From NCBI GenBank assembly GCA_036936605.1, contig JAUPFV010000005.1, forward strand, positions 62,454,742 through 62,518,741: a stretch of DNA of 64,000 nt. The letters are read 5' to 3'. The translations under genes and the position numbers were made by a program. Below are positions 46,201 through 58,302 of the stretch, piece after piece. The notes under the pieces were generated by a model. The model was given only the letters and a program-made list of their open reading frames with translations. It had not been told where the DNA came from and ran no database searches. The DNA is from Limnanthes douglasii subsp. nivea. Its lineage: Eukaryota > Streptophyta > Magnoliopsida > Brassicales > Limnanthaceae. How positions within the stretch are numbered: position 1 is the stretch's first letter; every line of letters starts with the position of its first letter.

Positions 46201-47859
46201 AGTTTTCTTATTTGGTTAGACTTGAAGTGATTGAAAAATCAAATTAAAATAATTTCTTAAAATAGAGTAATAGGTCGATTCATATTGACCGATCACTATC
46301 AACAATAATAAAAAAATATCAATACCATGTCAAACAAAATGTCAATATTTGAACCATATAAATAACAAATTTTACTTATTTAGATTATCTTTATGCTACT
46401 AAAATATAATTGTAGAGGGATACATTCTCAAACTATTTTATGAGTTTGAGAGTTCTTTAATTTCTAAATAGAATCTATTTTTTAACTTTTCGATTTATGA
46501 AATAAATTTATATATTATTTATATATTATAAAAAATGGCTGCCGCAATATACAAATCGATACTAGTTTAAATTCAACATTAATATAAATATCTATTTTTA
46601 GTATTAAAAAATTATAAAAAAATTAAAATACTTTTTTAAGAAAACATGATACAATGCACTAAGTAAATGTGATTTTTTTTTACCTTAATAGGTTTAGTTT
46701 CTAATATTTTAATTAAAACTAAAATCGAAAAGGTTGGTCATCATGGATGTTTTACTCATTCTAGATTGTTCTTAAAGTATCAAAGTCCGGAAACGTATTG
46801 GCTACGTTCTAAGTTAAATTAATACCACAAATGTAACTTTGAATGGCTTATAAGTTAAATTAATATCATATTTTTCTTCTTTTTTTAAATGTAAGATGTG
46901 ATGACTCATTCTTAAATCCTTTAAGCTTTTTATCTATAAGGTATTTGTGAGTTATGGCTCGGAATCTATCGCATTGATAACAACAAGCTACAATTATATG
47001 TCCTAGCACTACTAATAACCTGCCTCCGTCTAACTTTTCCGTCAGTAGCACCCTCTATAATAAATCTAGCAACTACGAGCCAAATACAATAAAAAATAGT
47101 TTGGTGAAATAGTTTTTTTATTTTAAAATTAATAAACTAGATCATTGCGAATGAGGACACCATATGACAGGTAACCACAATATTCTCATTAATCACATAT
47201 ATCAGCCTTCGTAATACACGCATCACAAAACAAACTAAATTTTCAAGACAATAGCCAAAGTAAACTCATTCTTACATTTAATATCATTCATAAAAATTCT
47301 GAAATCGTCCATGCCAAAAGTGTTTTGTTTAGAAGTGAATATGCAATGATCAGTTTTCACCCACTGTTGATTAAAAATATCATAAAAATAAGTTTTAATA
47401 TCTTTATAATCCTGATACTATTTTGATTCTTCGTGAGATGATAAACAAATAATTTTGAGATATATTTTGCTTAGTTTATAAAATTATTTTTATAAAGTTC
47501 AAGTGGATTCATAATTTTTGGTTTCCAAAAAAATTTAATATGCTGGAAATTGTTGGTTTTAGTGGATTTATTATCACGATTGAGAGTATGTTCACATATA
47601 TGAGTAGATATACCTGCAGAACTCTCATAAGAAGTGAGCTTGCAAGGCGTTATCATGTCCTAATCCTCTTATTGGTGAACGCAATTTGCTACGACCATAA
47701 TCAGAAATCAATCATAATAGGCTTAATCCAGCATCAACAAACGTTAAACAAAATAACAAAGCCATTGTTAATACTTACAACAAATATAAAAAAATTTAGA
47801 AAAAGAAACAGTATACGGGATGCTTTTATTAATTATGTAAAGAAAATTACTACTGACCT
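46201..47859. other. AT-rich spacer
   Basis: No gene is supported. A 61-codon minus frame at 46866-47051 is unrecognised. No LTR end for Gypsy-2 could be placed here, so that element is probably truncated at its 3' side. Confidence 0.35.
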
Positions 47860-48250
47860 TTCCAAAAGCAGCACAGTGGGGCTCATTGCGTGGCTAAGAC
47901 GAGGTAAATTAGTCATAGTTGGCTTCGCGGAGTGACCGGTTCAGCCAAATACGTAACCCAGTGGGCTTGGAGTGTTTCGCATATATAATACCGTAGTTGG
48001 TATCGAGCATAGTATGACCCATTAACATAGCCCAAAAAGGCTTGACCAATTAGCCCATTTGTCATGTTTTAGATCATGTCTAAGTATGACACAACATATG
48101 GCCCAGATTGCGTAGCCCTTTTGCGTGGTTATTGACCCTACCGCAGAGTTACAGAAAATAAGTATAAACATGCGAAAACAAGAAATTTTCATTTAAGTAT
48201 TCATATGGGTAGATTCCTTATTAAAAAACCCATTCGCGCCATCAGACGGG
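47860..48250 (-). other. Gypsy-2 3' non-coding region
   Basis: Joined directly to the RNase H tail: the frame runs from EADTLAKTVAAVDHP through IIHEYPKCAIFPV into a TGATGGCGCG phrase that, in Gypsy-3, lies after integrase (near 58350). About 1.2 kb of coding sequence has therefore been deleted at this junction. Confidence 0.7.
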
Positions 48251-48254
48251 AAAA

Positions 48255-49174
48255 ATAGCGCATTTGGGGTATTCGTGTATAATGAGGAGAGGATGGTCGA
48301 CCGCCGCGACCGTTTTTGCTAAAGTGTCGGCTTCAGAGTTCATGAGGCGAGGTACTTGCTCGTATTGAAAAGTGTGAAATTATGCTTCACATTCTTTAAG
48401 TATTGCGAGATAAGTTCGGCTTCCCTCTTGATTTGCATCAAATATTCCCTTAGCTTGATTTATAACTAATTGGGAATTTGAGTGTACCTGAAGAGTGGTG
48501 ACATCGTAAACTTGTGCCAAACGCATTCCTCCAATGACAACCTCATATTTTTTCTCGTTTTTAGTTGCTGGGAAACCAAAATGGATTTCTTGTTTGATCT
48601 ACTCACCTGCCGGGGTGCTTAAAATTTGGTTAAGAAGTTGGCTACACCTTGTCCCTTTATCGGCCTTTCGAGGCTCGAATTTGATGTCATATTCACCGAG
48701 CTTGACTGACCACTTAGTATGGCGTCCTGCAATATTTGATTTTTGCAACACCTTGCACAGAGGAAAATATGTACGAACAATGACAGTATGACCTTGAAAG
48801 TACGGTCGCCTTTTCAGCACTGCCACTACCAAACCCAAAGCAAGCTTTTCTAGATTTATGTATCGTGTCTCGACGTCAATTAAACGTTTACTAGCATAAT
48901 AAACGGCGTGTTGAATGTTTTCTACTTCCTTGACGAGCAATACACTGACAGCATAGTTGGAGACTGGCAAATAAAGGTATAAATGGTCTCCTGGTGCCGG
49001 GGCCGATAATATTTCTGACGAGGTGAGGTACGTTTTTAGGGTGATGAACGCCGCATCGCACCCGTCGTTCCAAGAAAGTTTTTTTGCTCCCCGTAAGACT
49101 TCAAAGAAAGGGTGACTTTTATCAGAAGCCTTGGAAACTAAATAGATAGGGCCGCGAGACGCCCGGTGAGGCAC
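48255..49174 (-). pseudogene. Gypsy-2 RNase H and archaeal-type RNase H
   Basis: RNase H part: VSKASDKSHPFFEVLRGAKK, YLYLPVSNYAVSVLLVKE, AVYYASKRLIDVETRY, KLALGLVVAVLKRRPYFQ, TKWSVKLGEYDIKFEPRKA. The second RNase H (from about 48590) has FPATKNEKKYEVVIGGMRLA, LQVHSNSQLVINQAKG (usual SDSQL; Asp is Asn) and MNSEADTLAKTVAA. The change of a catalytic Asp to Asn suggests the second domain is dead; a stop follows in CEA*FHT. Confidence 0.8.
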
Positions 49175-49204
49175 TGAACCTCCTTAATGTTCACAAGGAG
49201 CACC

Positions 49205-49811
49205 ATTTGAAGCAGCGTCTATAATTGACCGGGGTCAGCTTTTATTCCTTTCTTGTTGACCGGGGTCGGCTTCTATTCCTTTCTTATTGGGGTAAGAGGA
49301 AAACATCCGTAGGGCAAGCATGGTTCAAATCAGTAAAATCAACACACATGTGTTACTCTCCTCCTTTTTTCTTAACCAAGATGGGGTTGGTGATCCATAC
49401 CGGATACCGTACGCGGCAAATATAACCGAGGTCGAGCAACTTAGTTGCCTCAAAATTGATTGCTTTCTGTTTTTCAATGAAAAAAGATCTACATTTTTGT
49501 CGAACTAGTTAAGCATACCTCTCGATTGCTAAAGCATGACAAATTACAGAGGGGTCAACCCCGGTTACATCATTGGCGGCCCACACAAAAATCTCCAAAT
49601 TATATTGTAATAATACAATTAAAATATTTTTAAAACCTGGGTCCAAAGTAGCCCCGACGCGAATAATACAACATGTTGCTATCATATCTTCCTGGGCGCC
49701 ATCGGGTTTGGTGCCCTGCTGCACGTCGTCCATGGGGTCGTCCATTGGGTCGGGGGAGATGGTTATTGTTTGTGGGCTTGCACCCCCCCCCCCTCGTCTG
49801 TTAATTTCCAT
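49205..49811 (-). pseudogene. Gypsy-2 truncated reverse transcriptase
   Basis: N-terminal polymerase blocks remain: LEIFVWAANDVTGVDPSVIC, LAIERYA, LDLGYICRVRYPVW, NPILVKKKGG, HMCVDFTDLNHACPTDVF. The frame then jumps at LLPQ straight to a segment equal to the later KGIxADPGQ block, so the catalytic YIDD region is gone. A 31-bp tandem duplication (49226-49256 and 49257-49287) sits at the scar. Stops follow RYA and GGE. Confidence 0.82.
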
Positions 49812-49879
49812 CAGACTGGTTTGCTTGGATCCATGATCACCGAGTAGTAGTTTCTTGTTGCACGCTCACTACTACGGAT

Positions 49880-50330
49880 GATCCCTACAAAATTTCCAAC
49901 AGGTTGCTTGACGCATTGGCAGAACCTGCAAGGGGTTTCTTCCACTCAGTGGAGCCATGGTCGTCGAATGATGGTGTGGTAAGGGCTCGGCGCATCTGAG
50001 ATCATGAAGAGGGTCTTGAGTTCTTTCTTTGTCGTTCCTTGCCCCATCTTGACCATGAGCTTGATCTCCTCTATGCACTGAAACGTTTTTCCTTCATACC
50101 CTATTAGGGTGCGCTGCGTTGGCTTGTATGGAGTAAATTCCAGCATTTGGTTAACTGGCTTCAAAAATAATATTGGCTGAGCTACCCCCATCTACTAATA
50201 TCTTGGTCATCATCACCCCTCTGATATTCAGAGTTATTGTCAGTGCATCCTCGTGCGGGGGGGGGGGGGGGGTATTTCTCTCATGTCGTCGTCGTTAAAT
50301 ATCAGGTATGCCACTGTCTCTCGGTGGCTA
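49880..50330 (-). pseudogene. Gypsy-2 aspartic protease
   Basis: The active site reads MTKILVDGGSSANIIFEA at about 50215-50157, with the catalytic DGGSS intact. It continues with YKPTQRTLIGYEGKTFQC and MVKMGQGTTKKELKTLF, ending SPYHTIIRRPWLH near 49950. A run of 16 G on the plus strand (50257-50272) interrupts the coding frame just upstream. Confidence 0.75.
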
Positions 50331-50339
50331 TTTTAAGAA

Positions 50340-52118
50340 GAACTTCCTACTAAAAGTACCTACTGGTCTTCCCTCGAACTTTTCTTGGCTTGCTGATCAG
50401 CCTCAGCTAGGGTACCACCTCCGGATATGACGAGCATCCATTGTTGCTTCCCTGGGTCGACATCTTTGTCTTCGCGGTAAGTGTCTGACTCGCTCCTATG
50501 GGGCTCTTCCCGGCGAGTGTCTGGGCCCTCTATTATGTTGCTCTGGAGTCCATGCTCTTGCTGCAGCACAAATTGGACTAGAAGGCTATTGTCTACTAAC
50601 CTTTGTATTTCTCTCTATAGTTTCCAGTAATCATTAGTTGCGTCGCCGTGGCTGTTGTGGTAAGCACAGAAATGTCGCGTCGACCGCTTGTAGCTTAGGG
50701 CTGCCATGAATTTTGGGGATTGGTATCGTATCCTGTCTGATGCGGTCGTAGGTGGTAGAAATCACTTATGTGAGCGGGGTGAAATGTCGTGCAGGATTTT
50801 CATAAACCCTAGGGCGTTGGCTGCCCGTATTCCTCGAAGACTATCTACAAGGTCCATCAGAGTATCTCAGAGATTCCCTGCGGGTTCCATCGGCGTTTCT
50901 CGAGGACTTTCTATGAGGTTCATCCTCAATCATTCTTTTGTCATGCGTAAATGCTTTGGCATCTGTCACTATTTCCTCATCCAGTAGGGTGACTTTAGTT
51001 GCATCATGAACTTTAATGAATTGGTCGGCGCGTGACAAAAGATCTCTTATTATTATCACACGGGAACATTATCAAGTCGATGTACAGCTTACCCCTCCGG
51101 TCGCGCCCTCTCTTTAGGGAGACGCTTGCCATATTCTGTTAGATCGAGGAGTTTGTTCATGGTATGGACAAATCTCTTTATATAACATTTTAAAGGCTCG
51201 CCCTTCCTTTGGTAGAGGTCCATGATGGAATCAACACCCAAACGCAGCTCCTTGTTACATACAAATCTGTTCCTGAACGCACTCCAAATTCCTGTAAAAT
51301 CGTATAGTGAAGCCTTAGGCAAGCTATTGAACCACTCCATCGCCTTACCTTTGAGGTAATAGATAGAGCCCTACACAACATCGCATCGTCCGGAATTAAA
51401 AGCAAGCATCATATTTTTGAATTGTACCGGATGTCTTTCCGTATCTCCTAAGCCATCGTATGCTTCCAAACGGAATGGATCAAATTTCCTCGGGAGCTGT
51501 GCGACTAGGATTTTCTCAATGAAAGGCGACTCTTTAAGAACATACGCTGTCATTGTCGGATGCACGTGATCGTAATGCTCCACTACCTTTTCTTTGTCGG
51601 ATTTTAGGGATGCCTTCTTTCGGTGTTTCTTCCCACTACTCTTTAGTTCCTTGATCATGCTTGTCTCGCTTGGAATGCCCTTTGCATATAGTTGCTAAGC
51701 TTTCCTCGAATATGGACCTAGGCGGCTTATGCCCATCATTGCACAGCTTTGCAGTTAAAGCGTTGATGGCATCATTCAGTTATGCCATGGTTCCTTTGGT
51801 TACTTGGTCTCTGACTTCTTGGTCTCGATCGACCTTACCTTGAGCCATTTGCAATGCTAGAATTTGTTGTTCCAGCCGCCTAACCTCAGTTTATTCTTCT
51901 GGGTGGTTGAATCTGATAGGTTGATCCATAAGATTAGCGATAACTTCTGCCATGGCTGGTGCTACTGGAGAATCTACCGCGATAGATGGGTTCCTTGGCA
52001 GATTTTCAACCATATCATGTGGCGAATGAATCTCCTGATTAGCAGGCAATGGGATGGTTGGTCCCACGACTGGCTCCACCACTTGATTTGGGTTAGCCAT
52101 GGGGATGTGTGTTTCCAT
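50340..52118 (-). pseudogene. Gypsy-2 Gag
   Basis: Starts at ATG 52118, about 70 bp after the PBS. N-terminal HDMVENLPRNPSIAVDSPVAP matches the Gypsy-3 Gag start. A coiled-coil-like stretch (EVRRLEQQILALQMAQ) follows a TAA near 51890. The capsid core is LVAQLPRKFDPFRLEAYDG (about 51510-51450), PVQFKNMMLAFNS, MEWFNSLPKASLYDF and RNRFVCNKELR. The tail has HRKSSRNADGTRRESLR and DPGKQQWMLVISGGGTLAEADQQAKK. Stops and shifts separate the pieces. Confidence 0.8.
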
Positions 52119-52186
52119 ATTTTATATATAAATCTCGCATCTGGTTACTACCATTGGTGTCTAGACACGAGGAAGGGTTTTTAGTT

Positions 52187-52207
52187 TCCCACAGACGGTG
52201 CCAAAAA
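52187..52207 (-). promoter_or_regulatory. Gypsy-2 primer-binding site
   Basis: On the minus strand TTTTTGGCACCGTCTGTGGG follows the LTR end directly, the form TTGGCRCCGTCTGTGGG common in plant gypsy elements. Confidence 0.75.
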
Positions 52208-52864
52208 TGTTAACAGGAAAACCCTAACACTGATATGCCAATATAGTGAGTATTATTGATTCGGGAAAAAGAAGAACATAATACTATTACATCCCTCTCA
52301 ATCCTTATTTATACTACTTTTAGCAGTTACCATCCTATTTATTACACATGATCATTTATGAGATACAAAGATCTTGTCTGTAATATTTGTCAAATATCCC
52401 TAATTAGCGGTCATTATTGTGGTCTTCTAAAGTTAAATCTTGTAATATACTGAGTCGTTAATGATCATCAGTTTCGAGTTCCCGAGCAGGTCTGCTTTCA
52501 TCTTATGCGTCAGTCTTTTGGGATCTTTCTCGTTTTAGGCTCGCTCAGTCTTTGATTAGGCCCTACTCAGATTTCCTCATCTCATCCTCTTATTTATCAA
52601 TGCTTTCATCTGAGTGTGCCTTCCTTAAAGTTCATGCTTTTCATTTTATCTTCCTTGGTTTAACTTTACTTATTGATTAGCTCAGCTCTGCTCAAGCTCA
52701 CATCTCTTCTCTGCTTCTTCTTAATCTTTTGAGTTCGTACGCTTCTGCTCTGCTCGGGCTCGTATCTCTTCCATGTCTTGTGTTTGCATCGATATGCTCG
52801 GTGATTAGATGCTCGGTATGTTTTAACTAAGTATGTTCAATTAATAAATTCCCTTCGCATACAT
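52208..52864 (-). repeat. Gypsy-2 5' LTR
   Basis: 657 bp on the minus strand from TGTATGCG (52864) to CCTGTTAACA (52208). The last 35 bp (GGCATATCAGTGTTAGGG onward) match the end of the Gypsy-3 3' LTR almost base for base. A TATA-like AGTATAAATAAGG occurs near 52310. The outer end is inferred from where homology to Gag of Gypsy-3 begins on the other strand. Confidence 0.72.
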
Positions 52865-52865
52865 T

Positions 52866-54290
52866 GTGGATATCTACTACCTTATCATCCCTCACGACAT
52901 GGTGGAAAACCCGCCGAGAATCCCCTCAGTGGTTGTCGGCCCGCCAGTGGCACCCGTCATCGCAAAAATCGTAGCTAACTTGGTAGATCGGTCCATTCAG
53001 ACCGACAATATGGAGGAGGTAATAGAAGTTAGGCGGTTCAGACATCAAATCATGGTAATGCAACTGACTAAACATAAAGTTGATCAAGAGCAAGTGGAAA
53101 GAAATAAAGCCGCCAAAGCGATGATGGCCGAGATGAACGACGCGATCATGCCTTGACCATGACTATGCAGCGGTAACCAAGAGAGGCCAGTGTCCACTAT
53201 CGAGGCTAGTCGAGCGGCCAAGCGTGAAGGGTCTTCCAAGCGTGAAAAGTATGGTGAAAGGATTGAGGAAAGTAGCGCTAAAAACACCAAAAAGAGAATG
53301 AGCATGGCCAGGAGGAAAATAAACCATCTCCAAAAATCAACAACGAAGGCGTAGCCGAGAAATGTAATTAAGTACTCCCGACAATGGCAGCGTATGTACT
53401 TAAGGAGTCACCATTTATTGAAAAAAAATCTAGTAGCGCAACTCCTGAGAAAATTCAACCCGTTCCGTTTCGAAACATATGATGGCTCTTGCGATCATGA
53501 GAAAGATCTTGAGCAATTCCGGAATATAACGCTGGTCTTCAACCCAGATGACGCCATGTTGTGTCGGGCTCTATCTCTTACCCTTAAAGGTATTGCAATG
53601 GAGTGGTTCAGTATCTTACCTAAGGGTTCTATATGCGATTTTGCAGGACTATGGAGTGCGTTTAGAAACATGCTTATAGGTAACAAAGAGCTGCGTCTGG
53701 ACGCGGGCTCCATCATGGATCTCTACCATGGGACGGGGAGCCTTTAAAAGGCTATATTAAGAGATTCGCCAACGCCATGAGCAAAGTTTCAGACTTAGCA
53801 GAAAACATGGCGGTAGCTTCCTTAAAAAGGGGGCTCGACATGCAGAGCAAGATGTACGTCGACCTAATGATGTTCCCATGTAATAAGATATGAGATCTCT
53901 TGGCCTGAGCAGATCAATTAATTAAAGTAGACGATGCGACTAAAATCAGCCCCCAGACAATAACGTGTCAGACACCAGAGCATCTACGTATGAAAAGAGG
54001 ACGACCGGCGAGGGGACCCATAGAGAAACCCTAAGGAGTTCTGATGGGGCACGTAGAGAGTCCTTGAGGAATACAAACAATAAGCACTCTCTAGAGTACG
54101 AAAAATACTTGCTCGACAATTCACCCCGCTTACATAGACTATTTTCAACATCTACGACCGCACCCGAGATAGGGTACGATACCAATCCCCACGATTTATA
54201 TCGGCCTCAAGCTACAAAAGATCCACCAGGAACTTCTGCATGTTCCATAATGACCACGGCCATACAACGAACGACTATTGGCAACTAAAA
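52866..54290 (+). pseudogene. Gypsy-3 Gag
   Basis: Begins inside the protein at HDMVENPPRIPSVVVGPPVAP, aligned to the Gypsy-2 Gag start. A helical stretch (EVRRFRHQIMVMQLTKHK) follows, then the capsid core LVAQLLRKFNPFRFETYDGS, LEQFRNITLVFNPDDAMLCRAL, MEWFSILPKGSICDFAGLWSAFR. A shift near 53745 breaks the frame. The zinc-like FCMFHNDHGHTTNDYW near 54235 has lost its last Cys (Tyr). Confidence 0.78.
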
Positions 54291-54323
54291 GATTAAATTT
54301 AAAGATTAGTCGACAATGAGGTA

Positions 54324-54890
54324 TTGATCCAATTTGTGCATCAACAAGAGCACGACCTACATAATGAAAAAGATGACGAACCCGACAAACCCGAGTCAGA
54401 CCACCATCGGGCGGATAAAATTTTGGGGTCGGGAAAGAAACAGTTGATGTTTATCATATCTGGAGTAGGGACCTTGTCGGAGGCCGATCAACAAGCGAGG
54501 AAACGGACAAGAGAGAACCAGCAAGTACTCTTTGTGGGTAACTCTTCTTATAATGATTATAGGGAACCAATGGCCAACCTAACATTCAATGATGACAACC
54601 AAAGGGGAATTGCCACCCAACATGAAGACGCACTGACAATAACTTTAGACATCAGAGTTGTAATGGTAACTAAGGTATTGGTGGATGAGGGTAGCTTTGC
54701 CAATATTATCTCCAAGGAAAGCTATGACCAAATGCTAGGAGTTCCTCCATATAAACCAACACAATACACCGGGTATGAAGGGAAAACATCTCAATGTGTG
54801 GGCAAAGTTGAACTCATGCAATCAGACACACCAAACTCTTACTATGCCAATCATCGGGAGGCCGTGGTTACTCCAAGATGGAAGTGATTC
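54324..54890 (+). pseudogene. Gypsy-3 protease region
   Basis: QLMFIISGVGTLSEADQQARK equals the Gypsy-2 pre-protease block. The active site reads VLVDEGSFANIISKES (about 54677), where the usual DGGSSAN has Gly to Glu and Ser to Phe, so the enzyme is likely inactive. GVPPYKPTQ and GYEGKTSQCVGKV follow. A 12-C run at 55056-55067 lies in the linker downstream. Confidence 0.75.
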
Positions 54891-55189
54891 CATGCACCTT
54901 CCGCCAGTGCATCAAGTATCCCGTTGGTAATGTTGTAGGGTATTATTTGAGGCAGCCAGCGCACCGCCCAAACCTATTACTCAGTGATAATAGATCCGAG
55001 AAAATCAGTCTGATAGCAATTAAAAGGAGAAGAAGAAACAGAAACACAACCAATACCCCCCCCCCCCAACCCAATGGATGACCCACGGGAGGATGAGCAG
55101 TTGATCGCTGACCAAGATGATGCTAGAGAAGAAACGTTAGCGCGATGACACCTCCTCCGTATCGGTGCTTCTTTTTACCCATGTTTTAA

Positions 55190-57010
55190 CTTTTTTATTA
55201 CATTATACAACTGAACTTAGACATTTTCGGGTGGGCAACCAGGGATGTTACCGAGGTCGACTCATCACTAATTTGTCACGAGTTAGCAATTAATAGGTAC
55301 GCCAAAACTGTACGACAAAAGCGCAGATATTTCTCCACTGAGAATCAGGGAGCAATAAATATTGAAACAACCAAGTTATTCGACCTCGGGCACATCCACA
55401 GAGCTAGGTATCTCGTATGGATCGCAAACCATGTCCTAGTAAAGAAGAAAGGAGGACAATGGCTCATATGCGTTAATTTTACCGATTTGAACCAAGTTTT
55501 CCCCAAAGATGCCTTTCCCCTACCTTGAATCGACCAATTAGTAGACTCGGCCTCGGGTAGTGAATACATGTCTTTTATGGATGCGTACTCCGGCTACAAT
55601 CAAATACATATGCATCGAAACGAAGAGGACCATACACCATTTCAAACAGAACAAGGTCTGTACTACTACGCGGACATGCAATTTGGATTAAAAAACTTCG
55701 GCTCGACCCACCAGCGCCTAATAAATTAGATATTCAAGGAATAGCTAAGATATGGCATGAAATCTTACATCGACGATATGATCGTCAAAACTTCCATCCC
55801 GGAACAACACTTCGATGTGCTGAACAACATTTTTGTTGTCCTACGTAAGTAAAATCCGAAGTTAAATCCTTTGAAATGCTCTTTTGGTGTCCGAACATGG
55901 AAAAAGTTAGGCTATATGGACAGTAAAAATGGGATAAAAGCCGACCCCTGTCAATTAGAAGCATTGATTCAAATGGAGCCGCCCAAAAACGTTAAGGAAG
56001 TTCAATACCTTACCGGATGCCTTGCGGCTCTCTCTCGCTTTATCTCAAAAGCTTCCGACCGAAGTCATCCTTTCTTCAAAGTCCTAAGGGGAGCAAATAA
56101 ATTCGACTGGAATGGAGAATGTGATGTGACTTTTATCGTTCTAAAAACATACCTCACCTCGCCTGTACTTTTATCGACCCCAACACCAGGGGAGCAACTA
56201 TATCTTTACTTAGCGGTCTCCAACTTTTCCGTCAGTGCGGCACTCGTCAGGGAAAAATAGGGTGTTCAGCGACCCATTTACTACACAAGAAAAACCTTAG
56301 CCGACGTCGAGACACGATACTTGGACCTGGATAAACTTTCTTTGGGTTTAGTATTAGCAACATGTAAAATACGACCATATTTTCAATGATATACCATCAC
56401 CGTCCGCACATCCTTTCCTCTGCCCAACATATTACAAAAGTCAGACGTTTCGGGATGCCTTACTAAGTGGTCGGTTGAATTTGGAAAATACAACATCGAA
56501 TTCAAACCCCGTACGGCGATCAAGGGGCAAGCCTTATCAGACTTTCTGACTGAGTTTTCGGCACCTCGTCGATTGGAGGGAGGCTCCAACACCACCAACA
56601 ACGAACCATTGTGGGTATTGGAGGCTGATGAAGTATTGAGCAGCTCTGGGGGAGGATCAGGTATCATCCTTAGGAGTCTAACAGAGGAGAATTTCAAACA
56701 AGCAGCCCGCTTCAACTTTCCAGCAACCAACAACGAGGCAAAGTATGAAGCGGTCATAGGAGGCATGCGATTGGCTCGCATCTGTGGAACTAACACACTC
56801 AAGGTAATATCGGATTCACAATTAGTTATAAATTAAGCTAAGGGAGAGTATGACACAAAACAGGAAGGAACTCGAACCTATCTTACAATCCTAAAAGAGT
56901 GTGAAGCTGAATTTCATACTGTTCATTACAAGCAAATACCCCGCCTAGAAAATTCTATAGCTGATTCCTTGGCAAAAGCGGTCGCAGCGAAAAAACACCC
57001 ACTAATGATT
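55190..57010 (+). pseudogene. Gypsy-3 reverse transcriptase and two RNase H domains
   Basis: A single frame, broken only by stops (for example near 55528, 55728, 55741, 55852, 56260, 56386 and 56836). RT blocks are IFGWATRDVTEVDSSLICHE, FDLGHIHRARYLVW, ICVNFTDLNQ, FMDAYSGYNQIHM, MQFGLKN and catalytic SYIDDMIVK (about 55768). RNase H has ALSRFISKASDRSHPFF, YLYLAVSNFSVSAALV, TKWSVEFGKYNIEFKPRTA. The second RNase H has NNEPLWVLEADEVLSSSGGG (usual DGSS; Gly to Glu after Asp), TNNEAKYEAVIGGMRLA, VISDSQLVIN and NSIADSLAKA. The Tat-type dual RNase H is clear. Confidence 0.87.
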
Positions 57011-57149
57011 ACAGAAGAACACCTTAGCACCGCCCATTATCTCCAACCGACCACAATGTTTTCAGTCCACAGTTCCACAGGCTGGAGGAACCAATACTTG
57101 TTATACCTCACCCATCGAACATTATCATCAGATAAAGCCCTCGCCCGAG

Positions 57150-58302
57150 CATTACAGGTTCCCGCCACCAAATACTGCATACTTGATGGGGTTTTATATC
57201 GAAAAAGCGCGACGCATTTATTATTGCGCTGCTTAAACAACAAAGAAGCTACCACAGTTTTCCATGATCTACATTCCGGAGCGGTAGGAGCTCATTGTGG
57301 CCACATAAGTTTTATTCACAGATTCTTACTCGTTGGGTATTATTGGCCATAATTGGCCACTGGCGTAGAGAAAATTGTACAAAAGTGCCATGCTTGCCAG
57401 CAATATGCCAACACTGGACATTTACCAGGCGAAGCCATGGCAACAAACCCCATACCCTGCCTGTTTAACAAGTGGGGTGTCGACCTCGTAGGACCTCTGC
57501 CAATGACTACTTGGAAAAGGCAGTACCTGGTGGTTGCGGTGGACTATTTCACCGAATGGGTGGAGGCCAAGGAACTATTTAGAACCAGGCCCATGAGATA
57601 TACGACTTCATCCACCATCAAACCTTAACACGCTTTGGAATTCCCCAAATACTAATGACAGACTATGGGCCATAGTTCCAAAACTTAATTCTCTCTACTT
57701 TTTGCAGACGTTTTGACATCACTCACCACTTATCCACCCCATATTACCCACAAGCTAATAGGAAAGTAGAAGTTACCAACCGTACTATCCTCGATGGCAT
57801 CAAAACGAAGTTGGACGGAGCAAAAGGCAAGTGGCCAAATAAACTAGTTGAGGTCCTATGAGCTTACCGAACAACTCATTGCGCCGCTACTGGTGAAACA
57901 TCATTCTCCCTTGTGTATGGATCTGAGGTCGTTGTGCTACCAGAAGTTATCATCTCTAATCACTGAATTGAAAATTATTCAGTGGAATGTAATGAGTCTA
58001 ATAGAGCAGTCGACGCCGACCTAATTGAAAAAAGACAAGACCAGGTACGTGCGCGAGTGGAGCATTACAAAAGTTTAATGCGAGGGTGTTTCCATTCTAA
58101 GTTGCGACCGCAGACGCTACAAGTCGGTGACCTCGTTATGAAAAATATTTTTCATGGAGATGGAGATCAGAAGTCAGGAAAATTAGGCCCTACATGGGAG
58201 GGGCCCTACACGATCATCTCTAATGGACACCAAGGAACATTTTTCATCGCCCGACCAAGATGGTATTGCCCTAAAGCATCCTTGGAACATCAGTCACCTT
58301 AA
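57150..58302 (+). pseudogene. Gypsy-3 integrase
   Basis: Zinc domain HDLHSGAVGAHCGH and QKCHACQQY; a stop at about 57350 separates the two halves. Catalytic core: first Asp in WGVDLVGPLPM, second in a damaged TDxGPxF block (Asn to Tyr, Gln to stop near 57674), Glu in NRKVEVTNRTI. The C-terminal part has RVEHYKSLMRGCFHSKL and KLGPTWEGPYTII, ending near 58300. A shift near 57600 and a stop near 57859 are also present. Confidence 0.82.

Larger units (their letters stand above)
47860..52864 (-). mobile_element. Gypsy-2: internally deleted Tat-type gypsy element
   Basis: Minus-strand element with 5' LTR, PBS, gag, protease, front and rear of the polymerase, both RNase H domains and a 3' non-coding part. 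The polymerase core and the entire integrase are missing, and no 3' LTR is visible. Its 3' non-coding region (47860-48250) is homologous to that of Gypsy-3 (58303-58740), sharing phrases such as TTGGTCARGCCTT and AAACCCACTGGG-like blocks, so the two elements belong to related families. Confidence 0.85.

Noticed and set aside
47540..47935. 131-codon plus-strand frame
   Set aside because: Part lies antisense to the Gypsy-2 3' non-coding region; there is no recognisable domain.
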